Assembly (NCBI RefSeq): GCF_004364345.1
Contig: NZ_SOCA01000003.1
Coordinates: forward strand, 682,001-746,000
DNA length: 64,000 bases
Direction: 5' to 3'
From: Prosthecobacter fusiformis
GTDB taxonomy: Bacteria > Verrucomicrobiota > Verrucomicrobiia > Verrucomicrobiales > Verrucomicrobiaceae
Shown here piece by piece: positions 32,496-41,360 of the stretch. Under the pieces are notes generated by a model. The model was not told the DNA's origin and did no database searches. It worked only from the letters and a program-made list of their open reading frames with translations. Position 1 is the first letter of the stretch; each line of letters opens with the position of its first letter. The translations under genes were made by a program, and so were the position numbers.

Positions 32496-34673
32496 CTAAG
32501 CGGAAGCACCATAAACTCCCTTGCTGCCATAATAGCCTGGGCTGTAATGGTAATAGTAACCACGAGACCCTTCAGGAACATTGTTCAGAATGAGACCGGA
32601 CGGCGATTTACCACTTTCTCCAAGCAAGTTTAACGCTCGCTGAATGACAGTGCTGGGGGTCTTTTTCCAATGAATCACTAAAAGCACAGTTTGAACATGT
32701 GGTACAATGACCAATGTGTCACTAACGGCAACGATTGGGGCTGTATCGATCACCACTCGATCAAAGTGCTTGAGAGCTAATTCAAGGAGTTGAGGGAATG
32801 CATTACTGGCGAGGAGCTCAGCAGGGTTGGGGGACCTGAAACCTGCCGGAATCACCCGGAAAGTGCCGGAATGGGCCGGAATCGGGGAGCTGTGGATCAC
32901 GTCAGTGAATGTAGCCTGACCAAGCAGATATTCAGTCAAGCCAGGTTTACGATCTTCACCGTAAACCGATGCCGAAACTTTGGGTCGGCGTAAATCTGCA
33001 TCAATCAACAAAGTTTTTAATCCCTGCTGAGCCAGGCTCAAAGCATAGTTACAAGAACAGAACGTCTTTCCTTCCGAAGGCAGTGCACTTGTCACCACAA
33101 AAACCCGGCGGTCTTCTTCCTTGCCTAACAGATTGGCCATGACCCTCAGAGACCGGAATGATTCAGCCACAGGGCTATGCTCGGCATGTTTCAAAATCGC
33201 CCCTGCCTCGTCCGAGTATTTAGCCTTATTGATGGTTGCAAGAACGGGTAATCGCAGGATTTTTTCGGCCTGATCGACGGATTTGATCGTCCGATCCATA
33301 AAGAACAGGAGGAAAATAACCCCAGCCGCCAATGCGAAACCACCGCCAACTCCGCTACTAATGATGCGTGATGGTTGAGGCCAGATTTGATAACCTGGAG
33401 CCGATGGCAACTGATGCAGCTTGAGCTTGCTCTGATCCATTCCCTTCGTGAGATCGACCTCCTTCAGGCGGCTGATCACAGATTCATAGACCGCCTTGTC
33501 AGACTCCATTTCACGTTTACGGACGTTGTATTCGATCGAGAGAGCATCTAGTTCAAATGACTTCTTCTCTTGCTCAGCCAGAGCCTCCTGAAGTTTTTTC
33601 TCGTTTACCTTGGCGCTTTCTAAAGAGGCAAGAAGAGACGCTTCCAATGACACGGAAACCTGGGGCAAAGCCTCTCGGAAGCGTGCTTCCAAATTGGCAA
33701 TATCGCTCTGTGCGGCGGTGTATTTTGGATGCTTGGACTTGTAACGGCTCTGCAAGGCCGCAAATTCAGATCGGCGCGCAGCAAGTGCCGTGCTTATGCC
33801 ATTCAAAGTGGGATGGTTGGCGACGATTTGTAGATTCACGGCCTCGTCAGGACGCGATTTCATCTGTAACAGTGCCGCGTAATCTGTTTCCAAGCGAACT
33901 CTATCATTGGTCTGCTGGCTAAGTTTGCTGCTGATGTCTTGTAGCTGGCTGACAACGAGGTTTTGATTTTCCTCCAAAGAAACAGCGTTGTTTTCTACAC
34001 GGTATTTTTGGAGGGCCTGCTCTGAAAGTTCGACTTTTTTCCTTAGCCTCTCAGCTTCCTGCATCAAGAACTCGTTAGCCACGCCCACTGACTGAGACCG
34101 TTGTTCAAGGTCCCATTTCATCACACCTTTGGCGGTGGCAACGGCAAGGTCCCGAGCAACGATTGGATCTCCATGTGTAGCCGTAATATCTAGCAAGCGC
34201 GTACCAACTCGGGGGGCAGCTTTCAGCGCCCCGGATAAAATACCTACCGCCTGAGGAAGAGCGTCCTCTGCGGAAGGAAGTTTGCCTCCAAACAGGTCTG
34301 GCCGTGTCTGAAGTTTTTCACGGTCGATCAGTCTCTCCAAAAAGGTGGAAGATCGCATCGTGGCGGCGAGGGTATTCATCGCCTCTGTATTTGCCCAATC
34401 CTTATCGGTGACTTCCTTTACATCAACGACCCTTTGTTTTTCTTCCACCTCTAAAGTTGCATTGGAAGAAAAAACCGGTTTGGCTTGCTTGAGATACCCA
34501 TAGGAAACGGCAGCCCCAATCAAAGGCAAAAGAATCAGCAACCAAAGTTTCTCTCGGGCAGTGATGAGCAATCCACGCCAGTCGAAATCTGCTTCAGACT
34601 CGAGATCCTGTGAAAATGTTTTGGGAAGATTCAGCCGAGTTGGACCTTGAGGTGGTAGGGAAGAAAGAGACAT
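32496..34673 (-). CDS. Wzc-like polysaccharide co-polymerase / tyrosine autokinase
   Basis: 725 residues. The N-terminal Wzz domain starts after a cytoplasmic segment with a first membrane helix (about 35-55, LWLLILLPLIGAAVSYGYL). A long periplasmic coiled-coil region follows, then a second helix near 440-460 (ALAAGVIFLLFFMDR). The cytoplasmic BY-kinase has Walker A SALPSEGKTF, Walker A' LLIDADLRRP and Walker B VVIDTAP. The C-terminus is Tyr-rich (GYYYHYSPGYYGSKGVYG), the site of autophosphorylation. Such proteins control chain length and export of capsule or exopolysaccharide. It is the last gene of a five-gene minus-strand operon, 18 bp after the Wza-like gene. Confidence 0.94.
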   Translation of the reverse strand: MSLSSLPPQGPTRLNLPKTFSQDLESEADFDWRGLLITAREKLWLLILLPLIGAAVSYGYLKQAKPVFSSNATLEVEEKQRVVDVKEVTDKDWANTEAMNTLAATMRSSTFLERLIDREKLQTRPDLFGGKLPSAEDALPQAVGILSGALKAAPRVGTRLLDITATHGDPIVARDLAVATAKGVMKWDLEQRSQSVGVANEFLMQEAERLRKKVELSEQALQKYRVENNAVSLEENQNLVVSQLQDISSKLSQQTNDRVRLETDYAALLQMKSRPDEAVNLQIVANHPTLNGISTALAARRSEFAALQSRYKSKHPKYTAAQSDIANLEARFREALPQVSVSLEASLLASLESAKVNEKKLQEALAEQEKKSFELDALSIEYNVRKREMESDKAVYESVISRLKEVDLTKGMDQSKLKLHQLPSAPGYQIWPQPSRIISSGVGGGFALAAGVIFLLFFMDRTIKSVDQAEKILRLPVLATINKAKYSDEAGAILKHAEHSPVAESFRSLRVMANLLGKEEDRRVFVVTSALPSEGKTFCSCNYALSLAQQGLKTLLIDADLRRPKVSASVYGEDRKPGLTEYLLGQATFTDVIHSSPIPAHSGTFRVIPAGFRSPNPAELLASNAFPQLLELALKHFDRVVIDTAPIVAVSDTLVIVPHVQTVLLVIHWKKTPSTVIQRALNLLGESGKSPSGLILNNVPEGSRGYYYHYSPGYYGSKGVYGASA

Positions 34674-34691
34674 GAATTGCCAAGGATCCTA

Positions 34692-35348
34692 TTAAAAAAA
34701 ACTTTCTGGAACAGTGATCACATCGCCTGCACGGACTTCAAATCTCACCACTTGTTCGCTTTTTGCCTGGCTTTTGCCGTCCACTTTATAGACCATTTCC
34801 TTGCCGTTTTCTTGGCGTTTGACCGTTATCCTTCCAGGACTGGCCAAGCGGGTAAAACCGCCTGCACTCCCAATTGCTTGGAGCAATGAAATCCTCCCTC
34901 CCGCCGGAAGTGGGTAGGCACCCGGCGAAGCAACCTGTCCCAGGACTGTGAAGGTTTCCTGAACGGCTTCGGTAATTGATACAGAAACCTGAGGATTGAC
35001 CAGATAATCTGCTGCCAATGCACGTCTGATTGATTCAGCTGCCTGGACCGAGGTTTGGCCCGCAACCTTGATCCGGCCGATCAAAGGCATCATGATCGTC
35101 CCATCAGAAACCAAACGGTCTTGCCGATTAAGTTCGGGTTCCCCGAAGACTGTTACTGAAATGACGTCATTGGCACGCAACACGTAATCGCCACCCACCA
35201 CCGTCAACGGTGGTTGCCCTGGATCCGCCCCTGATTCTGAAGGATTTTGTGCCTCTACGGATGAGACAACCCAAACAAAAAAGCAAACTTTCAATAATCT
35301 ACGCAATACGCTGTAGCTAGACCAAGAAGGCGATGAAGTGAACGTCAT
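34692..35348 (-). CDS. Wza-like polysaccharide export protein
   Basis: 218 residues with a signal peptide (LLKVCFFVWVVSSVEA). The Poly_export domain is GGDYVLRANDVISVTVFGEPEL and GTIMMPLIGRIKVAGQTSV. A SLBB domain follows (FTVLGQVASPGAYPLPAGGRISLLQAIGSAGGFT, quoted in part; the core is GQVASPGAYPLPAG). There is no obvious lipobox, and the protein is shorter than E. coli Wza, like the small forms common outside Enterobacteria. It should form the periplasmic/outer-membrane channel for the glycan with the adjacent Wzc-like kinase. Confidence 0.93.
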   Translation of the reverse strand: MTFTSSPSWSSYSVLRRLLKVCFFVWVVSSVEAQNPSESGADPGQPPLTVVGGDYVLRANDVISVTVFGEPELNRQDRLVSDGTIMMPLIGRIKVAGQTSVQAAESIRRALAADYLVNPQVSVSITEAVQETFTVLGQVASPGAYPLPAGGRISLLQAIGSAGGFTRLASPGRITVKRQENGKEMVYKVDGKSQAKSEQVVRFEVRAGDVITVPESFF

Positions 35349-35369
35349 GCTGTGAAGGGTGCCGAATCC

Positions 35370-36722
35370 TCAATAAGCCAGGGTGAGAGAAACGCCAACC
35401 TGATTTCTTGAAAAGGAATTGCCAGCAGTGGTATCGTTATTCGTGAACTGATAGAAGAGATTCATGCTCAGATGCGACGAGAGGAAGAATGTGAAAGCGG
35501 GACGGACGAAGAAGTAGTCGTCTTCACGTCCGGTGAATTCGTCGCCACCGGTGGATTCATATTGAGCATTTTCAAATCCAATGGAGAGACTTGCGCTCAC
35601 GCGGCTAGTAAGCTGCAAATTGCTGGTGAATGCCAGACCCGTGCTGTAAAACATTCCATCGGCTGCTCCAATAGAAGGTGATGCATTGCGATAAGCGCTA
35701 AGCTGAAGTCCCAATTTCTCCGTGGGATTGTAATAGACACCAATGCGACCAATTGCGGCTATCATTGATTCGCCGCCGTCATATTCCCTTTGCTCAACAC
35801 CCAGGCTGCCTGCAATTCCTGTCTTTGCTGTAGCAGACCAATTGAAACGTAAATTCACATTATAGGCATTCGCATTGCGGTTGTTGTCTTGCTGGAGATG
35901 ATCGTAGCCAACACCCAGTCCAAGACGTGTTTTGGGTGTTACGGCATAATCCACAAACAAGCCTAACGCAAAATTGCTAAAGCTATTGAATGCTTCGTAT
36001 TCAGAAATGTTGGTATTTAGAGTTGCTCCAATGGTTGTCTTGGGGGATACGTCATAAGAACCACCAAGCCCAATGGTGTAGGTGTCTGATGAGACAAGAT
36101 TGCCAACCTCAACGTTACCGTTCTCATTTCTTGAGTAGCCAACGTTTGCATACATTCTGCTGCGAGCACCATTGATTCCCAGGGACATTGACAGGTTATG
36201 ATTGATGACATTATCAATATTCTCTTCAGAAAACCATCGGAACTCAGGAGAATAACGAAGCTGAAAATCCAATCCATGCCCAGGCTGACCAAAAGTCAGA
36301 ACGCCATATGGACTGACGCTGAAAATCTGGGTGTCGCCACTTTGTCCGCCGCCAATGGCGGCATTGCCCGCATCAAGGTTGAAATTGCTATCGTATTCCC
36401 ACGCTGTGGTTAGTCCGTAATGAAGAGCCCAAGGACCCGAGCGAACGGATTCTTCCGCCACACTCGTCATGCCATCCCACCATGCGCTCATGTCTCCCGT
36501 GGTTTCTGCAGAAGTAGCGATTGTATCGTTGGTCAGTTCGCGCTGCTGAGGTCGAGTCGAACCTTCTGGAGTGATTTCGTAGCGATTGGTCGCCGAGGCT
36601 TGGCCAAGTTGCCTCGCAGGAGTGAACTCTTGCGCAAGCATCAAATTCTGAGAGAACCCAACTAAAATGACTGCTATCGGAAAGCAGCTTTTTCTAGATA
36701 GCAGAGAGGTTAAAGGTCTCAT
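35370..36722 (-). CDS. Outer-membrane beta-barrel protein of the exopolysaccharide operon
   Basis: 450 residues with a signal peptide. The mature region shows alternating hydrophobic strands typical of a barrel (LGLGVGYDHLQQDNNRNANA, YNVNLRFNWSATAKTGIAGS) and ends VGVSLTLAY with a C-terminal aromatic, as many barrel proteins do. The first 100 residues, rich in Ser/Thr, precede the barrel. Position between the FecR-like and Wza-like genes suggests a role in glycan passage or in anchoring it at the outer membrane. Confidence 0.85.
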   Translation of the reverse strand: MRPLTSLLSRKSCFPIAVILVGFSQNLMLAQEFTPARQLGQASATNRYEITPEGSTRPQQRELTNDTIATSAETTGDMSAWWDGMTSVAEESVRSGPWALHYGLTTAWEYDSNFNLDAGNAAIGGGQSGDTQIFSVSPYGVLTFGQPGHGLDFQLRYSPEFRWFSEENIDNVINHNLSMSLGINGARSRMYANVGYSRNENGNVEVGNLVSSDTYTIGLGGSYDVSPKTTIGATLNTNISEYEAFNSFSNFALGLFVDYAVTPKTRLGLGVGYDHLQQDNNRNANAYNVNLRFNWSATAKTGIAGSLGVEQREYDGGESMIAAIGRIGVYYNPTEKLGLQLSAYRNASPSIGAADGMFYSTGLAFTSNLQLTSRVSASLSIGFENAQYESTGGDEFTGREDDYFFVRPAFTFFLSSHLSMNLFYQFTNNDTTAGNSFSRNQVGVSLTLAY

Positions 36723-36766
36723 GGGAGTTATGGGAGGGAGTTAGGAGCTGATTGACCTTAGCTTGA

Positions 36767-37627
36767 TTAAGGCTGTTCGGGGGAGACGATGCTGTCCCGC
36801 TCTGCGGAATTCGATATGCCAGCAGGAGGTGTCAAAGTTGGTAGTCCTGCGGCGCTCAATACCCCATTGATTTGTCCGATCACAACATTTAGAGCCGCTG
36901 ATTGGGCATTCAAAATCATATCTGTTAATTGTCCTAGGGCTGTTTGAAATGCATCCCTGGCTTGTCCAAGTTCAGTTATTGAAGATACTGAAACAGCGCT
37001 GGTATAACCGCCAGCACCGTCTGGGCTATAAGTTGTGGTTTGCCCTGTTGCCAAGTTGATAACTTTCGAACCTGTCCACACACCGTTTGCGTAGGTGGAG
37101 ATGAGAACCGAACCTGCAGGGACATCAATCATTAGATTTCCCTTGATTGTCACCGTCACCGTTGAAACAAGGCATACGGTGGTGGTTGTGCCGTCAGCGG
37201 CCTTGCTAGTCTGCCAAACGGTACCTTTAGACTGTATAGACTCTTTGCCTGCCATAATGGTAAAAGCTGGTCCTGAGCCACTACGCTCGGGATCAACTGA
37301 GCAGCGTAATGTGCCATACAAAAGATCAACCACGGCTCCGCCTGAATCATTTTGCACAGATCGTATGGATAATTGTGTGTTGCTATCGAGGACCACTAAT
37401 TGTCCTTCCCCTAGTGCCACTGCTACGCGACCATTACTGCCAGTTGTAATAACGGAACCAGCGGGGACTGTTTGTTTGATAGTCACTGGGACAGTTGCAG
37501 ACTGTCCCACCATTAAGATGGATGGTTCGCCTTTACTAGCTAATATGACAGGTTGCAGAAGTGCAGCGGAAGCTTGAACTGCAATGGCAAGCATTGTCAG
37601 CAGCAGTGTTGGGAGCTTAATTTTCAT
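36767..37627 (-). CDS. Secreted FecR-domain protein
   Basis: 286 residues with a signal peptide (LPTLLLTMLAIAVQASA). Residues about 45-165 form a FecR-like beta domain (VPAGSVITTGSNGRVAVALGEG, with the typical VVDLLYGTLRCSV and SIQSKGTVWQ). The rest is Thr/Gly/Ser-rich, then a helical stretch (QTALGQLTDMILNAQSAALN), ending Pro/Ser-rich. Unlike regulatory FecR proteins it has no membrane anchor or anti-sigma domain and sits inside a polysaccharide operon, so a structural or glycan-binding role is more likely. Confidence 0.8.
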   Translation of the reverse strand: MKIKLPTLLLTMLAIAVQASAALLQPVILASKGEPSILMVGQSATVPVTIKQTVPAGSVITTGSNGRVAVALGEGQLVVLDSNTQLSIRSVQNDSGGAVVDLLYGTLRCSVDPERSGSGPAFTIMAGKESIQSKGTVWQTSKAADGTTTTVCLVSTVTVTIKGNLMIDVPAGSVLISTYANGVWTGSKVINLATGQTTTYSPDGAGGYTSAVSVSSITELGQARDAFQTALGQLTDMILNAQSAALNVVIGQINGVLSAAGLPTLTPPAGISNSAERDSIVSPEQP

Positions 37628-37663
37628 TTAATTTACGCTTTTAAGTAGATGATACTTGTGATT

Positions 37664-39088
37664 TCAGTAAGCAGTCTCGGGTGCGCGCCATAATTGCAAC
37701 GCGGTTTTTGAAATAATTTCGAAATCTAGCGGCAGGGACCAATGTTCAATATAGAACACGTCAGAGCGTAACCGATCAGCGATCTGACCCACATGGGTGA
37801 TTTCGCCGCGAAATCCTTTAACCTGTGCCAAACCAGTGATGCCGGGCTTTACAAAATGGCGCAAAGGATAATCCTCAATCACCTTGGCAAATTCTGCATC
37901 GTGCTGAGGAAGATGTGGGCGAGGGCCTACGACACTCATGTCACCCACCATCACATTGATAAACTGGGGCATTTCATCAAGACTTGTGCGCCTGAGCCAT
38001 CGGCCAAAAGGGAAAATTCGTGAGTCACTGCGGCTTGCCTGTTGGCTCTCAGTACCATGACCAACATGCATGCTGCGATATTTGTATAGCGTAAAGCGTT
38101 CATTCTGAAGGCCTGATCTCATTTGACGATGAAAAATCGGCCCTGGCGATTGCTTTCTTTGCACCAACCACACTAAAAGTGTCAGGGGAGGAAGCACAAA
38201 CAAGCACACCGGCAGTGCAATAGCCATGTCCAGCAAGCGTTTCAATATGCGGTTTGTGGGGCATTCTAATGGTTCTTCACGAATGCTGATCAGCTGCAAG
38301 TCACCGTCGCGGTGAATTGAGATCATTTTGGCGAACTCAGGATCCAGATCCAGCGCGACAATCATGCGGCATCCGAGTCGGTCGCACAATTGTTTCAATT
38401 TCACCAATGAGGCAGAATCGAGTTGGAAATGATGCACAATAACCATGGCTGGTCGCCTTTTACGCAATTCAGGTTCAAGTGCTTCCAGTTCTGTTTTAAA
38501 ACCATCGCCATTCTCCTCTAGCAGATCTTGAAGGTTGATGGTCTCCTGGAGGTTCACTCCATACCATTGGTGACGGGCGAGCCAATTATGAATACGGTCG
38601 TTGCCTGTGTTACCATTGCAAACCACGACGGCGTCATATCGGTAACGCCCTTTAAAAAGATGTTTGGAGAGCCACTGGGGCAGCAAACGATGAATGAGAG
38701 TAAGAACAGGTAACAAGCCTACGACAAACCATAATAAAAAAAGTCTTGACACACCCTGATCCTTGCTCGCAAGCATATATAGCCCCAGCATAATTAGTAC
38801 GGCCAGGGTTTGTTGAGAAGCCGCGCCGAGTGAAAAAATCCAACGATTCGCGCTATTTAGCTGATATGTTCTGTTCCCTGTGCTTCTCAAATGATCCACC
38901 AGGAACCCGAGGACAATCAAGAACAGAGACATGCCATAGACCTGCATCGTGGCAGGAGACCGAAGCGCCACGCCCCCCAGCCCATTGAAGACGACCGAAT
39001 AGGATATGCCAAACCAAACAAGGCAGGCAATCAGCGAGCCTATAGCGATGAGGGTGGCAATCCCTCGTGACCTGTTTTCCAGCACCAT
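37664..39088 (-). CDS. Polyprenyl glycosylphosphotransferase (WcaJ/WbaP-like)
   Basis: 474 residues; starts glycan assembly by moving a sugar-1-phosphate from a nucleotide sugar to undecaprenyl phosphate. Four N-terminal membrane helices (about 10-130) and a CoA-binding-like domain precede a further helix near 300. The catalytic domain has PIFHRQMRSGLQNERFTLYK (KYRSM motif next), RWLRRTSLDEMPQFINVM and GDMSVVGPRPHLPQHD. It is the first gene of the minus-strand exopolysaccharide operon. The promoter must lie in the 196-bp gap shared with the divergent response regulator. Confidence 0.94.
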   Translation of the reverse strand: MVLENRSRGIATLIAIGSLIACLVWFGISYSVVFNGLGGVALRSPATMQVYGMSLFLIVLGFLVDHLRSTGNRTYQLNSANRWIFSLGAASQQTLAVLIMLGLYMLASKDQGVSRLFLLWFVVGLLPVLTLIHRLLPQWLSKHLFKGRYRYDAVVVCNGNTGNDRIHNWLARHQWYGVNLQETINLQDLLEENGDGFKTELEALEPELRKRRPAMVIVHHFQLDSASLVKLKQLCDRLGCRMIVALDLDPEFAKMISIHRDGDLQLISIREEPLECPTNRILKRLLDMAIALPVCLFVLPPLTLLVWLVQRKQSPGPIFHRQMRSGLQNERFTLYKYRSMHVGHGTESQQASRSDSRIFPFGRWLRRTSLDEMPQFINVMVGDMSVVGPRPHLPQHDAEFAKVIEDYPLRHFVKPGITGLAQVKGFRGEITHVGQIADRLRSDVFYIEHWSLPLDFEIISKTALQLWRAPETAY

Positions 39089-39284
39089 AACGCAATGTTC
39101 AAATTTTGGTAAGCGGTTTTGATACCAAAGTCTCTGTTTATGATTCCTGAAGAAATGTAAAGGTTTTCGTGACTGTGTTCACTTTGTCCTACATACTGAA
39201 ATGGTGAATGAGAAAATAAATATGGAAACGAAACGGAAACAAATGTAACCACAGCGGTAAAGTCGCGTAAAAGTATGAAAACCT

Positions 39285-39968
39285 ATGCCTTCTCCAATTT
39301 CTAGCAAGCATTTATTAATTATTGATGCTCATGAGATCACAAGGCAAGGATACATCACAGTGCTTCGGAACTGGCGGGGAGGTTTGCAATTTGGCGAGGC
39401 TGGCACATTTCCCGAAGCTCTTCAGCACATTACAGACCGAACGTGGGATCTCATTATTTTGGAGGTTTGCATGCCAGGGCGCAGCGGCCTTGAACTTCTT
39501 GACCAGCTTGCGTCCATCGAATGTGACTCCCCTGTCCTCATCTCAACTCTTTACGATGAGGAAACTTACGGAATCCGGGCCATTAGACGAGGGGTGAGCG
39601 GATATTTAAGCAAAACGGCCGGTAAGAAAGAATTTATCAATGCCGTTGAGATCATGTTGGACGGTAAAAAGTATCTCAGTGCGAATTTGATGCAGAGCCT
39701 CATGGACGCCATGCATCCTTCCGTTGTGAAAAGCCCGCATGACGACCTGTCCGACCGCGAATTTCAAGTTTTGCAGAGGCTGGCAGCTGGAGTCGCAATC
39801 AAACATCTTGCTTTAGAGATGTGCTTAAGCCCTAAAACGGTAAGTACTTATAAAACTCGCATAATGAAAAAATTAGGGGTATCATCTTTGGTGGGTCTGA
39901 TTGAATATTGTTTGGAACATCGTCTTACGAGCAAACAAGAGGCATCTCGCATTGTTAATCAACGGTGA
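39285..39968 (+). CDS. LuxR/NarL-type response regulator lacking phosphoacceptor Asp
   Basis: 227 residues. The receiver domain is at 1-125 and a LuxR helix-turn-helix at about 155-215 (LSDREFQVLQRLAAGVAIKH, then LSPKTVSTYKTRIMKKLGV). In place of the phosphorylated Asp the sequence is DLIILEVCMPG with Glu60 (codon GAG at 39462-39464). The acidic pair near the N-terminus is reduced to DAH; the conserved Lys (GYLSKTAG) is kept. Asp-to-Glu at this position often mimics phosphorylation, so the protein may be always active or controlled another way. Its location between the exopolysaccharide operon and the glycan cluster suggests it regulates one or both. Confidence 0.9.
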   Translation: MPSPISSKHLLIIDAHEITRQGYITVLRNWRGGLQFGEAGTFPEALQHITDRTWDLIILEVCMPGRSGLELLDQLASIECDSPVLISTLYDEETYGIRAIRRGVSGYLSKTAGKKEFINAVEIMLDGKKYLSANLMQSLMDAMHPSVVKSPHDDLSDREFQVLQRLAAGVAIKHLALEMCLSPKTVSTYKTRIMKKLGVSSLVGLIEYCLEHRLTSKQEASRIVNQR

Positions 39969-40269
39969 TGTAGTCCCAAGGGATGGAGGTGTAGTCCTAC
40001 GGCAGGCTTGAGCAATATCGTCTTCAATGCTAACAATATAATGATTCGGGGAAACCCATCTATTAATTTTAAAGTGTTGCTTCCGAGGGGAATGCACCGT
40101 GAATGGAACCAAAATGAGATTGACTTGGCTTACGTTGTGCTGAGCTTCATGAGGAGTGATTTCTTGTTATAGATATTCAAGGCCGAGCGTTAAAGCGGCA
40201 CCAAGGGCGGTAGCATGCCGCATTAAGGCTGCCACCAATAATTCTAAAATTTTTAGGTAATTTTATTCG
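39969..40269 (+). promoter_or_regulatory. Leader region of the surface-glycan cluster
   Basis: 301 bases without a gene. Apart from the JUMPstart-like element at 40187-40218 it is moderately AT-rich, and AATTTTATTCG precedes the first ATG. No ribosome-binding site stands out before 40270. The promoter for the cluster presumably lies upstream of 40180. Confidence 0.45.
40187..40218 (+). promoter_or_regulatory. JUMPstart/ops-like element
   Basis: GTTAA at 40189-40193 is followed by CCAAGGGCGGTAGCATGC (40201-40218). The core GGCGGTAGCATGC (40206-40218) differs from the enterobacterial ops element GGCGGTAGCGTGC at one position. The flanks also resemble JUMPstart (GTTAA and CCARGG upstream of the core). 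It lies 52 bp before the first gene of a long polysaccharide operon, the place where RfaH/NusG-type antitermination factors act in E. coli. Function in this phylum is inference. Confidence 0.6.
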
Positions 40270-41334
40270 ATGCGAATCCTCATAACAGGTATCTGCGGCT
40301 TCGTAGGTTCTGAGTTAGCTTGCACCTTAGCAGATCATGGTTCGACGACACATATTGTCGGTATCGACAATCTTTCCCGACCAGGGAGTTGGAATAACCG
40401 TGAACGCCTTACTGAACGAGGCATCAAAGTCATTCATGGCGATATTCGCTGTTCCGCAGATCTTGATTCTATCGGAGGCTGTGACTGGGTCATTGATGCT
40501 GCCGCAAATGCAAGTGTGCTCGCAGGCGTGCAGGGTTCCACCAGTTCTCGTCAGTTGGTAGACAATAATCTGAGTGGAACAATCAACCTTCTGGAATTCT
40601 GTAAAGTCCATAAGGCGGGTTTCATTTTACTTAGCACCAGCCGCGTCTATTCTATTGCGGCCCTATCGCAAATTCCCGTTGAAGTTAGATTAGGTGCTTT
40701 TATCCCCCAATCCTCAGCCTATGGAGAAAACCTTTCAGAAGCCGGCATCACGGAAACGTTCTCCACCGCTGCTCCTGTGAGCTTGTATGGTGCCACCAAA
40801 CTCGCTTCAGAGGTGTTGGCACTTGAATACGGGGCTGCCTTTGATTTCCCGGTCTGGATCAACCGCTGCGGTGTCATGGCAGGTGCGGGCCAGTTTGGCC
40901 GTCCCGATCAGGGAATCTTTGCCTTCTGGCTGCACTCCTGGCGAGAAAAACGTCCCTTAAAATACATCGGTTTCGACGGTCAGGGGCATCAGGTGCGAGA
41001 CTGTCTGCATCCGCGTGATCTTGTGCCTCTTTTGATGAAGCAAATCGCGGAGCCTGCCCGTAGCAACAAACCCCGCATCGTAAACGTCTCAGGAGGCCTG
41101 GACTCCGCGCGTTCACTTGCTCACTTAAGTCAGTGGTGTTCTTCCCGTTGGGGGCATCACCCCGTCAAGTCTGACCCTGAACCCAGACCCTACGACTTGC
41201 CTTGGGTGGTGTTAGACTCCAGCCTTGTTGCTCACACCTGGAATTGGCATCCCAAGACCTGTATTGAAATTATATTGAGTGAAACCGCGGATTTTGCAGA
41301 GGCACATCCAGATTGGATTACTTCATCACTATAA
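40270..41334 (+). CDS. NAD-dependent sugar epimerase, CDP-paratose 2-epimerase-like
   Basis: 354 residues, extended short-chain dehydrogenase. The Rossmann motif is MRILITGICGFVGSELA and the catalytic pair is SLYGATKLASE (YxxxK). The active-site Ser/Thr is in LLSTSRVYSI, and the C-terminal substrate part contains GFDGQGHQVRDCLHPRDLV. The sequence plan resembles CDP-paratose/tyvelose epimerases more than UDP-glucose epimerase, but the exact nucleotide sugar is not determined. First gene after the JUMPstart-like element, with a related SDR gene at 42163. Confidence 0.85.
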   Translation: MRILITGICGFVGSELACTLADHGSTTHIVGIDNLSRPGSWNNRERLTERGIKVIHGDIRCSADLDSIGGCDWVIDAAANASVLAGVQGSTSSRQLVDNNLSGTINLLEFCKVHKAGFILLSTSRVYSIAALSQIPVEVRLGAFIPQSSAYGENLSEAGITETFSTAAPVSLYGATKLASEVLALEYGAAFDFPVWINRCGVMAGAGQFGRPDQGIFAFWLHSWREKRPLKYIGFDGQGHQVRDCLHPRDLVPLLMKQIAEPARSNKPRIVNVSGGLDSARSLAHLSQWCSSRWGHHPVKSDPEPRPYDLPWVVLDSSLVAHTWNWHPKTCIEIILSETADFAEAHPDWITSSL

Positions 41335-41360
41335 AATTAGTCCAATTTAGTAATCCACCA

